Positions 1-8,264 of a stretch of DNA of 64,000 nt are shown here, in pieces. Position numbers and translations under genes: made by a program. The stretch spans positions 62,001 through 126,000 of the forward strand of contig DATFMP010000033.1 in NCBI GenBank assembly GCA_035266845.1. The letters are read 5' to 3'. This DNA comes from DATFMP01 sp035266845. Lineage in GTDB: Bacteria; SAR324; JACQKK01. Numbering within the stretch: the first letter of the stretch is position 1; each line of letters starts with the position of its first letter. The notes beneath the pieces were generated by a model. It searched no databases, was not told the origin of the DNA, and worked only from the letters and a program-made list of their open reading frames with translations.

Positions 1-1421
1 GCCGCAGGCAGGCGGCGTCGCAGGTCTTGCGGCAGCGCTGCTCCGGTTGCGCCCATGGGCAGCCCGGCGGCAGCCTGGAACGCCTCACCGGCGCTGAGCA
101 AGAGCATCTCGTGCCAGGCCGGCGCAATCAGCGTGACGCCTTGGGGCAGCCCGTTGGAAAGCAAGCCGCTCGGGACGGCCAGGGCCGAGAGGTTCAGCAG
201 GTTCACGAAGTTGGTGTAGTAGCCCAGGTTCGTGTTCAGTTGCACGGGGTCGCTATTGACCTGCTCGATGGTATAGATGGTGCCGGTGGTGGGCAGCAGC
301 ATCACGTCCATCCCATCCCAGGCCTGTTCCGTGACCCGGCGCAGCGACTCCAGGCGGTACAGCGCCTGATACACGTCCACGGCGGTGTATCTCTCCGCAC
401 CCTTGATGATCCCCCGCACTGTCGGGTCCAGGTCGTCCGGGTGCTCGACCAGGAAGGACGCCACCGCGACGTAGCGCTCGGCCACCCATGGCCCCCCGTA
501 CAGTAGGGCCGCGGTCTCGCGAAAGGGAGCATAGTCGAAAGGCACGACACGGCCTCCCAGTGCCTCGACCCGTTCCACGGCCTTGCGGAAGAGCGCCTGC
601 GCCTCATGGTCGCCGAAGAAGGACAATTGCTCCGTGTCCGGCACGCCAACCCGCAGGGGGGCACCATCCGCCATCACGTTCGCCGGCAACGACCACCCGG
701 CCGGGGGCTCGCGGGAATAGGCGTCCTGCGGATCAGGGCCGGCCATCACCCGCAGCACCTCCTCCGCGTCTGCTGCCGTGAGCGTGAATGCCGTGACGCA
801 ATCCAGGGTGCGGCAGGCCGGTACCACACCCTCCGTGCTGACCAGACCCGGTGTCGGCTTGATGCCCACCAGGTTGTTGAAGGCGGCCGGCACCCGCCCC
901 GAGCCTGCCGTGTCCGTGCCCAGGGCAAAGCTGGCCTGGCCGGTCGCCACCGCCACTGCGGACCCCGAGGATGACCCGCCGGACACATACGCTGGATCGA
1001 AGGCGTTCTTGCAGGCGCCGAAAGGCGATCGGGTGCCCACCAGCCCGGTGGCAAACTGGTCCAGGTTGGTCTTGCCGACCGGGATTGCGCCCGCCGCCAA
1101 CAACCGCTCCACCACGGTGGCGGAACGTTCCGGGATGTAGGCGAACGCCGGACAGCCCGCGGTCGTGGGCACTCCAGCCAGGTCAATGTTGTCCTTAATG
1201 GCAAAGGGGATGCCATACAGAGGGTGGCTGTCCAGCCCCAGGGCCTCGACCTCCCTGGCCCTGGTCAGGAGCGCCTCGCGGCTCATGCGGTAAATCCACA
1301 CGTTCCGTTCGGGTTGGCGCTCCATTTCCTCCGACAGCCATTCCACCAGCCGTGTCGGCGTCATCGTGCCGGTCTGGTACAGCCGGCGCAGGGAGCGGAT
1401 TTCCAGAGAGATCGTCGGCAT
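1..1421 (-). CDS. atzF: Allophanate hydrolase, amidase domain (3' end outside window)
   Basis: Predicted to hydrolyse allophanate to two ammonia and CO2, the last step of biuret/cyanuric acid or urea-amidolyase catabolism, in the cytoplasm. About 473 residues are visible with no stop. They form an amidase-signature domain: catalytic Lys76 in IKDN, cis-Ser150 in GGSSSGSAVAVA, nucleophile Ser174 in DTAGSGRVPA. The spacing (74 and 98 residues after the Lys) equals that recalled for AtzF (K91/S165/S189). AtzF-type enzymes are about 600 residues, so the C-terminal domain should lie left of the window. The start at 1421 gives MPTISLEIRSL and lies just downstream of a minus-strand sigma-54-type promoter. 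It diverges from a biuret hydrolase gene, whose product is allophanate; that context separates it from a generic amidase. Confidence 0.88.
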   Translation of the reverse strand, partial: MPTISLEIRSLRRLYQTGTMTPTRLVEWLSEEMERQPERNVWIYRMSREALLTRAREVEALGLDSHPLYGIPFAIKDNIDLAGVPTTAGCPAFAYIPERSATVVERLLAAGAIPVGKTNLDQFATGLVGTRSPFGACKNAFDPAYVSGGSSSGSAVAVATGQASFALGTDTAGSGRVPAAFNNLVGIKPTPGLVSTEGVVPACRTLDCVTAFTLTAADAEEVLRVMAGPDPQDAYSREPPAGWSLPANVMADGAPLRVGVPDTEQLSFFGDHEAQALFRKAVERVEALGGRVVPFDYAPFRETAALLYGGPWVAERYVAVASFLVEHPDDLDPTVRGIIKGAERYTAVDVYQALYRLESLRRVTEQAWDGMDVMLLPTTGTIYTIEQVNSDPVQLNTNLGYYTNFVNLLNLSALAVPSGLLSNGLPQGVTLIAPAWHEMLLLSAGEAFQAAAGLPMGATGAALPQDLRRRLPA

Positions 1422-1476
1422 GTACGCCTGTCAGGCTGTCGCATCTGTCGTGTGAGGGCCCCGAGGGGCACCTTGC

Positions 1477-1492
1477 TGCAACGGGTGTGCCG
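1477..1492 (-). promoter_or_regulatory. Putative sigma-54 (-24/-12) promoter for allophanate hydrolase
   Basis: On the minus strand the bases read CGGCACA-CCCG-TTGCA. The GG and GC dinucleotides are ten bases apart, as required for sigma-54; the consensus is TGGCACG-N4-TTGCW. It lies 56 bases before the gene's ATG. Found by eye; not tested. Confidence 0.6.
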
Positions 1493-1770
1493 TAGACAAG
1501 AAGTGTTTTCCATCATATCAGCGGACTGCAAAGGACACGGGGCATGCTGCCGGAAGGATAATCATGTCTCGAAAACCAGCCGTGGCACGACGAGCGATGC
1601 TTGCCCATATGTGCGCAATGTACGCCACCGGTGTCGCATCGCCCATTGGACTGCACAAAATTTAGCCATCTCTGCCGGGCCAATGCCTAATTTTTGCGCA
1701 GAACACAGCTCAGGGGCACCGCAAGGAAACGATTGTCATGTCATATCAATGGTTTAATCTGATTCTTTGC

Positions 1771-1786
1771 TGGCTTGCACCTTGCA
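1771..1786 (+). promoter_or_regulatory. Putative sigma-54 (-24/-12) promoter for the biuret hydrolase operon
   Basis: The bases read TGGCTTG-CACC-TTGCA, matching TGGCNNG-N4-TTGCW with GG and GC ten bases apart. Transcription would start near 1797, about 95 bases before the ATG at 1893. The rest of the divergent region (1422-1770) is less GC-rich than its surroundings and has room for activator sites. A sigma-54 activator gene lies three genes downstream. Confidence 0.65.
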
Positions 1787-1892
1787 GTCGGAGAGGGGCG
1801 GTATGGAATCCTGCCGAGGACGCGGCGTGTGGAGATCGATGCATTCCACGCAACAAGGTATCCCCCGGAATCGAACCCTCCCTGGATAAGAA

Positions 1893-2576
1893 ATGACCGA
1901 ACGCTATATTGCCGCTGACCCATACCCGTGGCCGTACAGCGGCAAGTTGACCCGGGAAAACACGGCCTTCGTGGTGATCGACATGCAGACGGATTTTTGC
2001 GGAATCGGCGGTTATGTGGACCAGATGGGTTACGACCTTGCCAATACTCGCGCACCCATACAGCCCATCCGCAGGGTGCTGGAAGTGATGCGGTCGGGTG
2101 GGTACCACATCATTCACACGCGTGAGGGGCACCGGCCCGATCTTCTGGATCTGCCGGCGAACAAGCAATGGCGCTCCCGTCAGATCGGGGCGGGCATTGG
2201 CGACCCTGGCCCCTGTGGAAAGATCCTCGTCCGGGGCGAGCCCGGGTGGGAGATCATCCCCGAACTGGCCCCCATGGAGGGTGAGCCCGTGGTGGACAAG
2301 CCCGGCAAGGGCGCGTTCTTCGCCACCGATCTTGAATTGCTGCTGCGCCGCAATGGCATCGAGAACCTCATCCTTTCCGGCATCACCACAGACGTCTGTG
2401 TGCACACCACCATGCGCGAGGCCAATGACCGGGGCTTCGAATGCCTGCTGCTGGAGGATTGCTGCGGTGCCACCGACATGGGCAACCACTTGGCAGCCAT
2501 CAAGATGGTCAAGATGCAGGGCGGCGTATTCGGAGCGGTGTCCGATTCCAAGACACTGGCCGAAGCCCTCGCCTGA
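1893..2576 (+). CDS. biuH: Biuret amidohydrolase (isochorismatase-fold cysteine hydrolase)
   Basis: Predicted to convert biuret to allophanate and ammonia. The 227-residue protein has the isochorismatase-like triad: Asp30 (VVIDMQTDF), Lys136 (DKPGKGAFF) and Cys169 (TTDVCVHTTMREAND). The Asp-Lys and Asp-Cys spacings (106 and 139) match those recalled for Rhizobium leguminosarum BiuH (D36, K142, C175), and Gln209 falls where its substrate-binding Gln215 would be. The N-terminal ADPYPWPYSG segment also resembles BiuH. It diverges from allophanate hydrolase, the next pathway enzyme, and sits under a sigma-54-type promoter. A ureidoacrylate-type amidohydrolase is the main alternative, but no pyrimidine genes are nearby. 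Confidence 0.82.
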   Translation: MTERYIAADPYPWPYSGKLTRENTAFVVIDMQTDFCGIGGYVDQMGYDLANTRAPIQPIRRVLEVMRSGGYHIIHTREGHRPDLLDLPANKQWRSRQIGAGIGDPGPCGKILVRGEPGWEIIPELAPMEGEPVVDKPGKGAFFATDLELLLRRNGIENLILSGITTDVCVHTTMREANDRGFECLLLEDCCGATDMGNHLAAIKMVKMQGGVFGAVSDSKTLAEALA

Positions 2577-2591
2577 ACCCCGACGGGACAG

Positions 2592-2806
2592 TAGGCTTTG
2601 TTTGGAAGGCGTGGCTACGGATGGGGGCGTTGCCCCCATACCCTCAGCAGGGAGCGAGGCTCCCTGCACCCTGTTTGTGTGTCAACGCCCATTGGCATTG
2701 CTTTGCACCCGTATCGGGGGTGCGGGGGCCCTCGGCCCCCGCATCTGGTCTGTCCTGCTTTCTGGCGGCGGCAGCCACCCGAAAGCCCAATTCAAAACAG
2801 AGCTTA
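2592..2806. repeat. Interspersed hairpin repeat, copy A
   Basis: About 215 bp between the two hydrolase genes. The ends are imperfect inverted repeats: TAGGCTTTGTTTGGAA on the left, and CTAAGCTCTGTTTTGAA when the right end is read on the other strand. Inside are GC-rich hairpins: GGGGGCGTTGCCCCC, CAGGGAGCGAGGCTCCCTG and GGGGGCCCTCGGCCCCC. The same order recurs in copies at 28.9 and 50.0 kb. The right end stops 4 bases before the next ATG, so the hairpins probably affect coupling of the two genes. No ORF, so a non-autonomous (MITE-like) element or structured intergenic repeat. Confidence 0.8.
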
Positions 2807-2810
2807 GCCG

Positions 2811-3476
2811 ATGGGCACGATCGTCGCGGAACCCTATGCGTTCGAATTCCCCACCCGCGGGCTGGGCCTCGTCGTGATCGACATGCAGCGGGACTTCCTG
2901 GAGCCGGGAGGCTTTGGCGCTCTGCTGGGCAACGACGTGAGCTTGGTGCACGATGCCGTCCTGCCGACGCGGCGGCTGCTGGAGCACTTCCGTGAGGCTG
3001 GCATGCCGGTGTTCCATACGCAGGAAGCCCATCGGCCGGACCTGTCGGACTGTCCGCCCAGCAAGCGCCTGCGTGGCAGGCTGAGCGTGGGAATTGGAGA
3101 CCCAGGTCCCATGGGGCGTGTGCTCGTCTCCGGGGAGCCGGGAAACCAGATTGTACCGGAGCTGACGCCACTCGAAGGAGAGGTGGTGATCGAAAAGCCC
3201 GGCAAGGGAGCCTTCTATGCGACCCCGTTCCAGCAACTCCTGCAAGAGGCTGGCGTGACCCATCTGATCGTCGCGGGGGTGACCACCGAGGTCTGCGTTC
3301 AGACCACCATGCGCGAAGCGAACGATCGGGGCTATGAGTGTCTGCTGGTGGAGGAGGCAACCGCCAGCTATTTTCCGGCGTTCAAGCAGGCCACCCTGGA
3401 AATGATCCGCGCTCAGGGCGGCATCGTTGGGTGGACCGCACGCCTGGACGACGTGCTCGCGGGTTTGGAGGCATAG
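2811..3476 (+). CDS. Isochorismatase-fold cysteine hydrolase, possible triuret hydrolase
   Basis: A 221-residue paralogue of the upstream biuret hydrolase. The triad is intact: Asp24 (VVIDMQRDF), Lys129 (EKPGKGAFY) and Cys162 (TTEVCVQTTMREANDRG). It shares the RPDLSD and GIGDPGP segments with the upstream protein but differs at the N-terminus (EPYAFEF, FLEPGGFG). Biuret-type and triuret hydrolases (TrtA) are close relatives in this family, and TrtA would feed biuret to BiuH, so triuret is the best guess. The substrate is not proven; another ureide or amide is possible. The Shine-Dalgarno is weak because the hairpin repeat ends just upstream. The stop at 3474 is followed after 2 bases by the cupin ATG. 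Confidence 0.7.
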   Translation: MGTIVAEPYAFEFPTRGLGLVVIDMQRDFLEPGGFGALLGNDVSLVHDAVLPTRRLLEHFREAGMPVFHTQEAHRPDLSDCPPSKRLRGRLSVGIGDPGPMGRVLVSGEPGNQIVPELTPLEGEVVIEKPGKGAFYATPFQQLLQEAGVTHLIVAGVTTEVCVQTTMREANDRGYECLLVEEATASYFPAFKQATLEMIRAQGGIVGWTARLDDVLAGLEA

Positions 3477-3478
3477 CC

Positions 3479-3838
3479 ATGACTGCAGAGGCCGACACCA
3501 GAGCTTTCGCGCTACTATCCTCGATGAAACTGAACGAGCCCCAGAGCTGGGAGAGCTTTCGGGAGGGTGTGGACATTTGCTGGATCTACCGAGCCCAGCC
3601 CCTCGGCTATCCCGCCAGCGCCCTGCTGCGCTACCATCCCGGCGCGTCGGTGCCGTTTCACTCGCACCCGGGCCACGAGTACATCCTCGTGCTCTCCGGC
3701 GCCCAGGAAGACCTGCAAGGCCGCTACGCCGCTGGTAGCTTCGTCGTGAACGCCCCGGGCACCAGCCACGCGGTAAAGAGCCCGGATGGGTGCGTGGTGC
3801 TCATCACCTGGGAGCAGCCTGTCCAGTTCGAGACCTAG
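3479..3838 (+). CDS. Cupin-domain protein (ChrR-like)
   Basis: A 119-residue single-domain cupin. The metal-ligand pattern is visible in VPFHSHPGHEYILVLSG (motif 1) and APGTSHAVKSPDG (motif 2). The start at 3479 is chosen because it lies 2 bases after the preceding stop, which implies translational coupling; a longer reading frame from 3338 would overlap the hydrolase gene. It is the third gene of the sigma-54-type operon. Small cupins of this kind may be enzymes or ligand sensors; here it may handle or sense a ureide intermediate, which is inference. Confidence 0.75.
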   Translation: MTAEADTRAFALLSSMKLNEPQSWESFREGVDICWIYRAQPLGYPASALLRYHPGASVPFHSHPGHEYILVLSGAQEDLQGRYAAGSFVVNAPGTSHAVKSPDGCVVLITWEQPVQFET

Positions 3839-4206
3839 CCTTGGGGAGGCACACGCGCTGCAGCACAACTGTGCTTCTCGCTGCAGCGGCCCCAATGGAA
3901 CGTGGCCCCCGTCGAAGTTCGATGACCGCCCTTGGCATGCCCTTCTGACAAGGCCTCCAATTCGTTCATATTGAGAACCGGACCGGTTACGACCCGACGG
4001 CTCTCCTCCACGATTACTTTGTCGGCTTGGCCAGGGGTCCACCTTTCCTGTGCGGACTGGACACCCGAATGCCAATCTAAGAAAAATACTCATTACTCCG
4101 TCCCGCCTAACTGTCGTATAATCGCCCGTTGAGATTATTCTCAGGGTCCAGAGAGGGCCCTCCTCTGTCCGCGTCCTGCGTGGGCAGCAGCGAAGCGAGA
4201 TCCGAC
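3839..4206 (+). promoter_or_regulatory. Leader of the sigma-54 activator gene with a sigma-70-like promoter
   Basis: This 368-base gap has no convincing gene. A perfect -10 TATAAT lies at 4117-4122, with a weak -35 (TTACTC, 4093-4098) 18 bases upstream and about 85 bases before the ATG. The regulator is therefore probably made from its own vegetative promoter rather than by read-through. The start codon TTG at 4129 would lie on top of this promoter, which favours the ATG at 4207. Confidence 0.45.
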
Positions 4207-7200
4207 ATGACGCTCTCTGTCCCATCGGAAGGCCCGCTCCCACCGGGCTTTCCACCGTTGCATCTGGTCGGCACCGGCATTCTGCTCGCCGCTCCCGACG
4301 GCGGCGGGAGGTTCGTCGTACAGGCTCTGAACCATCGAGCGGCCGAACTGCTTCACATCGGCCCGGACGTAGCGGACACGCCGTTGCAGGAGGCGCTTCC
4401 GGGCGTGCTGGGCACCCGGCTGGTGGACGGGCTGCGAGCCTGCCGCACCGCGGGTCGTGAGCAGGAGTTGGAAGCGAAGATGGACGCGGGCGAATCCGTG
4501 CGTTGGCTGCGCTTCGTGCTAGCGCCGCAGCATGACGAGCAGGAACACCTGCAGCAGATCGTGGTCACGGTGAGCGATGTCACCCGCCAGAAGCAGGCGG
4601 AATCCCAGACGTTGGCATCCGAACTGCGCTTTCGAAACCTGGTCGAGGGGTCCATTCAGGGCGTGGTGGTGCTGCGGCAGGAACGCGCCGTGTTCTGCAA
4701 CGCGGCCTTCACCGAAATCTTCGGCTTTGCCGGGCCCGTGGAGGTCTACCGGCTGCCCAGCCTGACCGCCCTGGTTCACGAGGATGACCTGCCGCAGATG
4801 CTGGACAACTTCGCGGAAGTCGAGGCCGGCAAGCAGCCCGCGCAACGCCGCGTGGTGCGGGCGGTGCGCCGGGATGGCGGGGCGATCTGGATCGAGACCT
4901 TCGCCAGTGTGGTGCTGTGGGATGATGCGCCGGCACTGCAAATCGCCCTGCATGACGTCACGGAGCGCGTGCGTGCGGAACTGGCACTGCAGGAGAGCGA
5001 GGCGCGCTACCGCACCCTGGTGGAAAGCTCACTGCAGGGAATCGTCGTGAGCGTGAGGGGCGAGCCAGTCTTCGCCAATCACGCAGCCGCGCAAATGGGA
5101 GGTTATGAGGACGGCGACGCGTTTCTTGCTTCCGCGCGTGGCGAGCAGTTCCCTCTGGTCAAGCCGGAAGAACGCGAACGGGTGCTGGCTCTCGCGCAGG
5201 ACCTTATGTCAGGGACGTTGGATGTCGTCGAGACGGATGTCACGCTGCGCCGAATCGATGGTTCGACCGCGTTTACCCATGCGCAGGCTCGCCGCGTGCC
5301 CTGGCAGGGGGGCACCGCGATGATGACCACCCTCATCGATCTGACGGAGCGCCGCCGCGCCGAGGCAGCCCTGGAGGAGAGCGAAGCGCGCTACCGTACG
5401 CTTGTGGAGAGCGCCCCGATCGGCATCACCGTGCACGTGGATGGGCGGGGCGTGTTCTGCAACGAGGTCATGGCCCGCATGCTGGGGTATGAGAAACCTG
5501 AGGACTATGTGACTGCGGCTGCCCGGGAGGAGCCGTTGGGCCATGTGCCCGATGCCGCGCGCCAACTTGCGTTGGAGACCTTCCTGCGACTGCAGTCCGG
5601 GGAACTGGATGCGGATTGGAACGAGATCGAGCTGACGCGTCAGATTGGTGGGCCGGTGCCGGTGAGAACGAACGGGCGCCGCATCTTGTGGAATGGACGG
5701 CCGGCCGTGCTCACCGCCGTGCTCGACCTGACGGAACAGAAGCGACTGGAAGCGGAAGTGCGCGAAAGCCGCAATCTGCTCCAGTCCGTGTTCAATGCCT
5801 TGCCCCTGTGGGTGCTGGTGAAGGACCGTGACGAGCGATTCCTGATGGCCAACCGCCAGATGTTGGACGACTACGGCATCGATCCGGAAGCGCTGCCAGG
5901 GCTCTCCACGCACAATGCCCCGTGGCTGGAGGAGGCGAGCCGCGCCCGCATCATCGAGGCCGACCAGCGCACAATGGAAACGGGGGAGCGAGTGGAGGTG
6001 CCTGATGCGGACACCACCTTGCCGGATGGCCGCCGGTTGACGGTGCAAAGCATCCGGGTGCCGCTGCGGGCGGAAGACGGCAGCGTGACCGGACTGGTGC
6101 AGGTGGGCCAGGATGTGACGCGCTACAAGCAGGCCGAAGCCGCGCTGGCCGCCAGCGAGATGCGCTACCGCACCCTGGTCGAGTTGTCCCTGGAGGGCAT
6201 CACCGTGCACCAGGGTGGGCGACCTGTGTTGGTCAACGACACGTACGTACGGCTGTTGGGTTACGCCGACGTGGATGCTTACCTGCGCGCCAACGCGGGC
6301 AAGGTGCTGCCCCATGTGGCGCCGGAATTCCGCGAGGAGGCGCTGCGCCGCTCGGAGGCCGTGGAGAGCGGAGAGATGAACCGGTATGCATGGGAGCGCC
6401 CCACCGTGCGGCTGGATGGCGAGCCGCGCGAGCTGTACGTCCAATCGCGACGCATCGATTGGGATGGAGCACCCGCCGTTCTGACGACCTTCCTCGACAT
6501 CACGGAGCGCAAGCAGGCCGAAGCGACCCTGCGGGCCAGCGAGGAGCGCTATCGGTTGCTGGTCGAGGGCTCGGTGCAGGGGGTTGCTGTATTCTCGCTC
6601 CAGGACTTTCGCGCCCTGTTCGTGAACGACGCCATGCTGGCACTGGTTGGCGGGCAATCCGTGCAGGACTATCTCAGCTCCGTGCACATGCTCGACAACG
6701 TCCGCGAGCCTCACTTGAGCAAGTTGCGGGCAGAGCTTGAGCGCATGGCTACCGCCGAGATCGAACGCTTCGAGGACGAACTGCTGGCCTACCGGCGCGG
6801 ACAGGAGCCCTATTGGTCAGCGTTCATGGCCCGCCGTGTCACGTGGGATGGCGAGCCGGCGGTGCAGATCACGGCCATGGATATCTCGGACCGCAAGCGC
6901 GCCGAGGAAGCTCTGAAGGACCGCCAAGCGGTGCTGACCAAGGAGAACGAATACTTCCGGCAGGATCTCAGCCGGCGGCGCGGCCGACAGGACCAAGCCA
7001 TCATCGCCGAATCGCAGGCGATGCTGCGCGTGCTGCACGAGGCAGATCTGGTCGCGCGCTCGCGTGTGCCGGTGCTCATCGAGGGCGCCACCGGCACGGG
7101 CAAGGAGGTGGTGGCGGAATTCATCCACCGCCACAGTGACCGGGCGGCCCACCTGTTGTCCGTGGTTAATTGCGGCGCGCTCTCCGAGACGCTGATGGAC

Positions 7201-7905
7201 GCCGAGTTGTTCGGCCACGAGCGGGGGGCCTTCACCGGCGCCACCGAGGCCCGCGCCGGGCTGATCGAGATCGCGGACGGCGGCACGCTGTTCCTGGACG
7301 AAATCGGAGACCTACCGCCCAGCGCCCAGGTGCGCCTGCTGCGGGTGCTGGAGCGAGGCGTGGTGCGCCGGGTCGGGTCTACCCGGGAGCGCAAGGTGGA
7401 TGTGCGCGTGCTCGCGGCCACGCACAGGACGCTCAAGGAGCAGGTGCAGGCCGGCACATTCCGCGAGGATCTCTACCATCGCCTGCTGGTGATCCGCATC
7501 GAGGTGCCGCGTCTGCGTGAACGAATCGAGGATATCCTCCCGCTGGCCAACCGCTTCTGTGCGCTCGCCTGCCAGGAGGCCCATCTGGAGCCGATGGCGT
7601 TCAGCGAGGAAGCACGGCTGGCGCTGACCCGGCACGACTGGCCCGGCAACGTGCGCGAGCTTGCCCATACGGTGCAGCGCGCCGTGTTCGCCGCGCAGCT
7701 TGAAGGCGTGGCCGAACTGCGTCCCGAGCACTTCGATCTGCACCATGCGGGCCCGAGTGAGCTGCTGCTGCCCATCAAGGAGGTGACCCACCGCGCCGAG
7801 CAGCAGCACGTGCGCGCCGTGCTGCGTCACTTCGGCGGCAACCGCCGCCAGGCAGCGGAGACGTTGGGCATCAGCGAGCGACACCTGTATCGGCTGCTAG
7901 GCTGA
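4207..7905 (+). CDS. Multi-PAS sigma-54-dependent transcriptional activator
   Basis: A 1232-residue NtrC-family enhancer-binding protein. It begins with about seven PAS-like sensor modules, roughly one every 128 residues. Several start with (S)EARYRTLVES-type linkers, near residues 138, 265, 391, 650 and 777; one near 519 begins SRNLLQSVFNALP. The AAA+ domain follows (about 930-1170), with Walker A EGATGTGKE near 960, the sigma-54 contact loop GAFTGA near 1007 and Walker B GGTLFLDEIGD. A Fis-type helix-turn-helix ends the protein (NRRQAAETLGISERHLYRLL). No receiver or GAF domain is present, so input is probably a ligand or redox cue through PAS. Its position beside two sigma-54-type promoters makes the biuret/allophanate genes its likely targets. 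Confidence 0.9.
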   Translation: MTLSVPSEGPLPPGFPPLHLVGTGILLAAPDGGGRFVVQALNHRAAELLHIGPDVADTPLQEALPGVLGTRLVDGLRACRTAGREQELEAKMDAGESVRWLRFVLAPQHDEQEHLQQIVVTVSDVTRQKQAESQTLASELRFRNLVEGSIQGVVVLRQERAVFCNAAFTEIFGFAGPVEVYRLPSLTALVHEDDLPQMLDNFAEVEAGKQPAQRRVVRAVRRDGGAIWIETFASVVLWDDAPALQIALHDVTERVRAELALQESEARYRTLVESSLQGIVVSVRGEPVFANHAAAQMGGYEDGDAFLASARGEQFPLVKPEERERVLALAQDLMSGTLDVVETDVTLRRIDGSTAFTHAQARRVPWQGGTAMMTTLIDLTERRRAEAALEESEARYRTLVESAPIGITVHVDGRGVFCNEVMARMLGYEKPEDYVTAAAREEPLGHVPDAARQLALETFLRLQSGELDADWNEIELTRQIGGPVPVRTNGRRILWNGRPAVLTAVLDLTEQKRLEAEVRESRNLLQSVFNALPLWVLVKDRDERFLMANRQMLDDYGIDPEALPGLSTHNAPWLEEASRARIIEADQRTMETGERVEVPDADTTLPDGRRLTVQSIRVPLRAEDGSVTGLVQVGQDVTRYKQAEAALAASEMRYRTLVELSLEGITVHQGGRPVLVNDTYVRLLGYADVDAYLRANAGKVLPHVAPEFREEALRRSEAVESGEMNRYAWERPTVRLDGEPRELYVQSRRIDWDGAPAVLTTFLDITERKQAEATLRASEERYRLLVEGSVQGVAVFSLQDFRALFVNDAMLALVGGQSVQDYLSSVHMLDNVREPHLSKLRAELERMATAEIERFEDELLAYRRGQEPYWSAFMARRVTWDGEPAVQITAMDISDRKRAEEALKDRQAVLTKENEYFRQDLSRRRGRQDQAIIAESQAMLRVLHEADLVARSRVPVLIEGATGTGKEVVAEFIHRHSDRAAHLLSVVNCGALSETLMDAELFGHERGAFTGATEARAGLIEIADGGTLFLDEIGDLPPSAQVRLLRVLERGVVRRVGSTRERKVDVRVLAATHRTLKEQVQAGTFREDLYHRLLVIRIEVPRLRERIEDILPLANRFCALACQEAHLEPMAFSEEARLALTRHDWPGNVRELAHTVQRAVFAAQLEGVAELRPEHFDLHHAGPSELLLPIKEVTHRAEQQHVRAVLRHFGGNRRQAAETLGISERHLYRLLG

Positions 7906-7950
7906 GCCGCTCCCGCGTCCCGGACGCCGGTCACCAACACCTGAACATAG

Positions 7951-7968
7951 CCTGACATTTCTGTCAGG
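7951..7968 (+). terminator. Possible terminator after the sigma-54 activator gene
   Basis: Perfect 7-bp stem CCTGACA/TGTCAGG with a TTTC loop, followed by TTT, 45 bases after the stop codon. The U-tract is short, so termination may be weak. Confidence 0.5.
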
Positions 7969-8093
7969 TTTGCAGGTGCGGGCGCCATACCCGTCATTCC
8001 CCCATCATTTCAATCCATTGCCAGCGGTTCAACGCTGTCGGGCCTGACATGGCTGACAGGTGTGACGCGGGATGGCCGAGGCCCGCGGCGAGA

Positions 8094-8121
8094 TTCGATT
8101 ATTACAGTCATCTGATATAAT
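8094..8121 (+). promoter_or_regulatory. Putative sigma-70 promoter for the chemoreceptor gene
   Basis: Perfect -10 TATAAT at 8116-8121 with a weak -35 (TTCGAT, 8094-8099) 16 bases upstream, in a locally AT-rich stretch. A start near 8128 would give a leader of about 160 bases that contains the helices described in the next entry. Confidence 0.45.
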
Positions 8122-8160
8122 TGGTGAATTTCAGACTTTTGGCAGGGCTCCAGGAAAGGG

Positions 8161-8264
8161 CACACCCCTTGCGGAAGGGTGGAAATACGGCAGGCGCATC
8201 GGGCTGCGAAACCGATGGGCCACTCACACAACACACTGCCGTCGGGGGGGCCCACGCTCGGGCC
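8161..8264 (+). promoter_or_regulatory. Structured 5' leader of the chemoreceptor mRNA (possible riboswitch)
   Basis: Four helices can be drawn. CCCTT/AAGGG (8166-8170 with 8175-8179) extends by CA/TG across one bulged C. CATCGG/CCGATG (8197-8202 with 8212-8217) is enclosed by the long-range pair ACGGCAG/CTGCCGT (8187-8193 with 8236-8242). GGCCC/GGGCC (8249-8253 with 8260-8264) lies just before the ribosome-binding site. I could not match it to a known class. It has a loose resemblance to the c-di-GMP-I start (GGGCACACC against GGGCAAACC) but lacks the conserved ACGCAAAGC. Confidence 0.4.

Noticed and set aside
5209..6714. 501-codon open frame on the minus strand inside the sigma-54 activator gene
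   Set aside because: Antisense shadow of a GC-rich gene; the opposite strand has clear PAS and AAA+ motifs and this frame has no domain or ribosome site.
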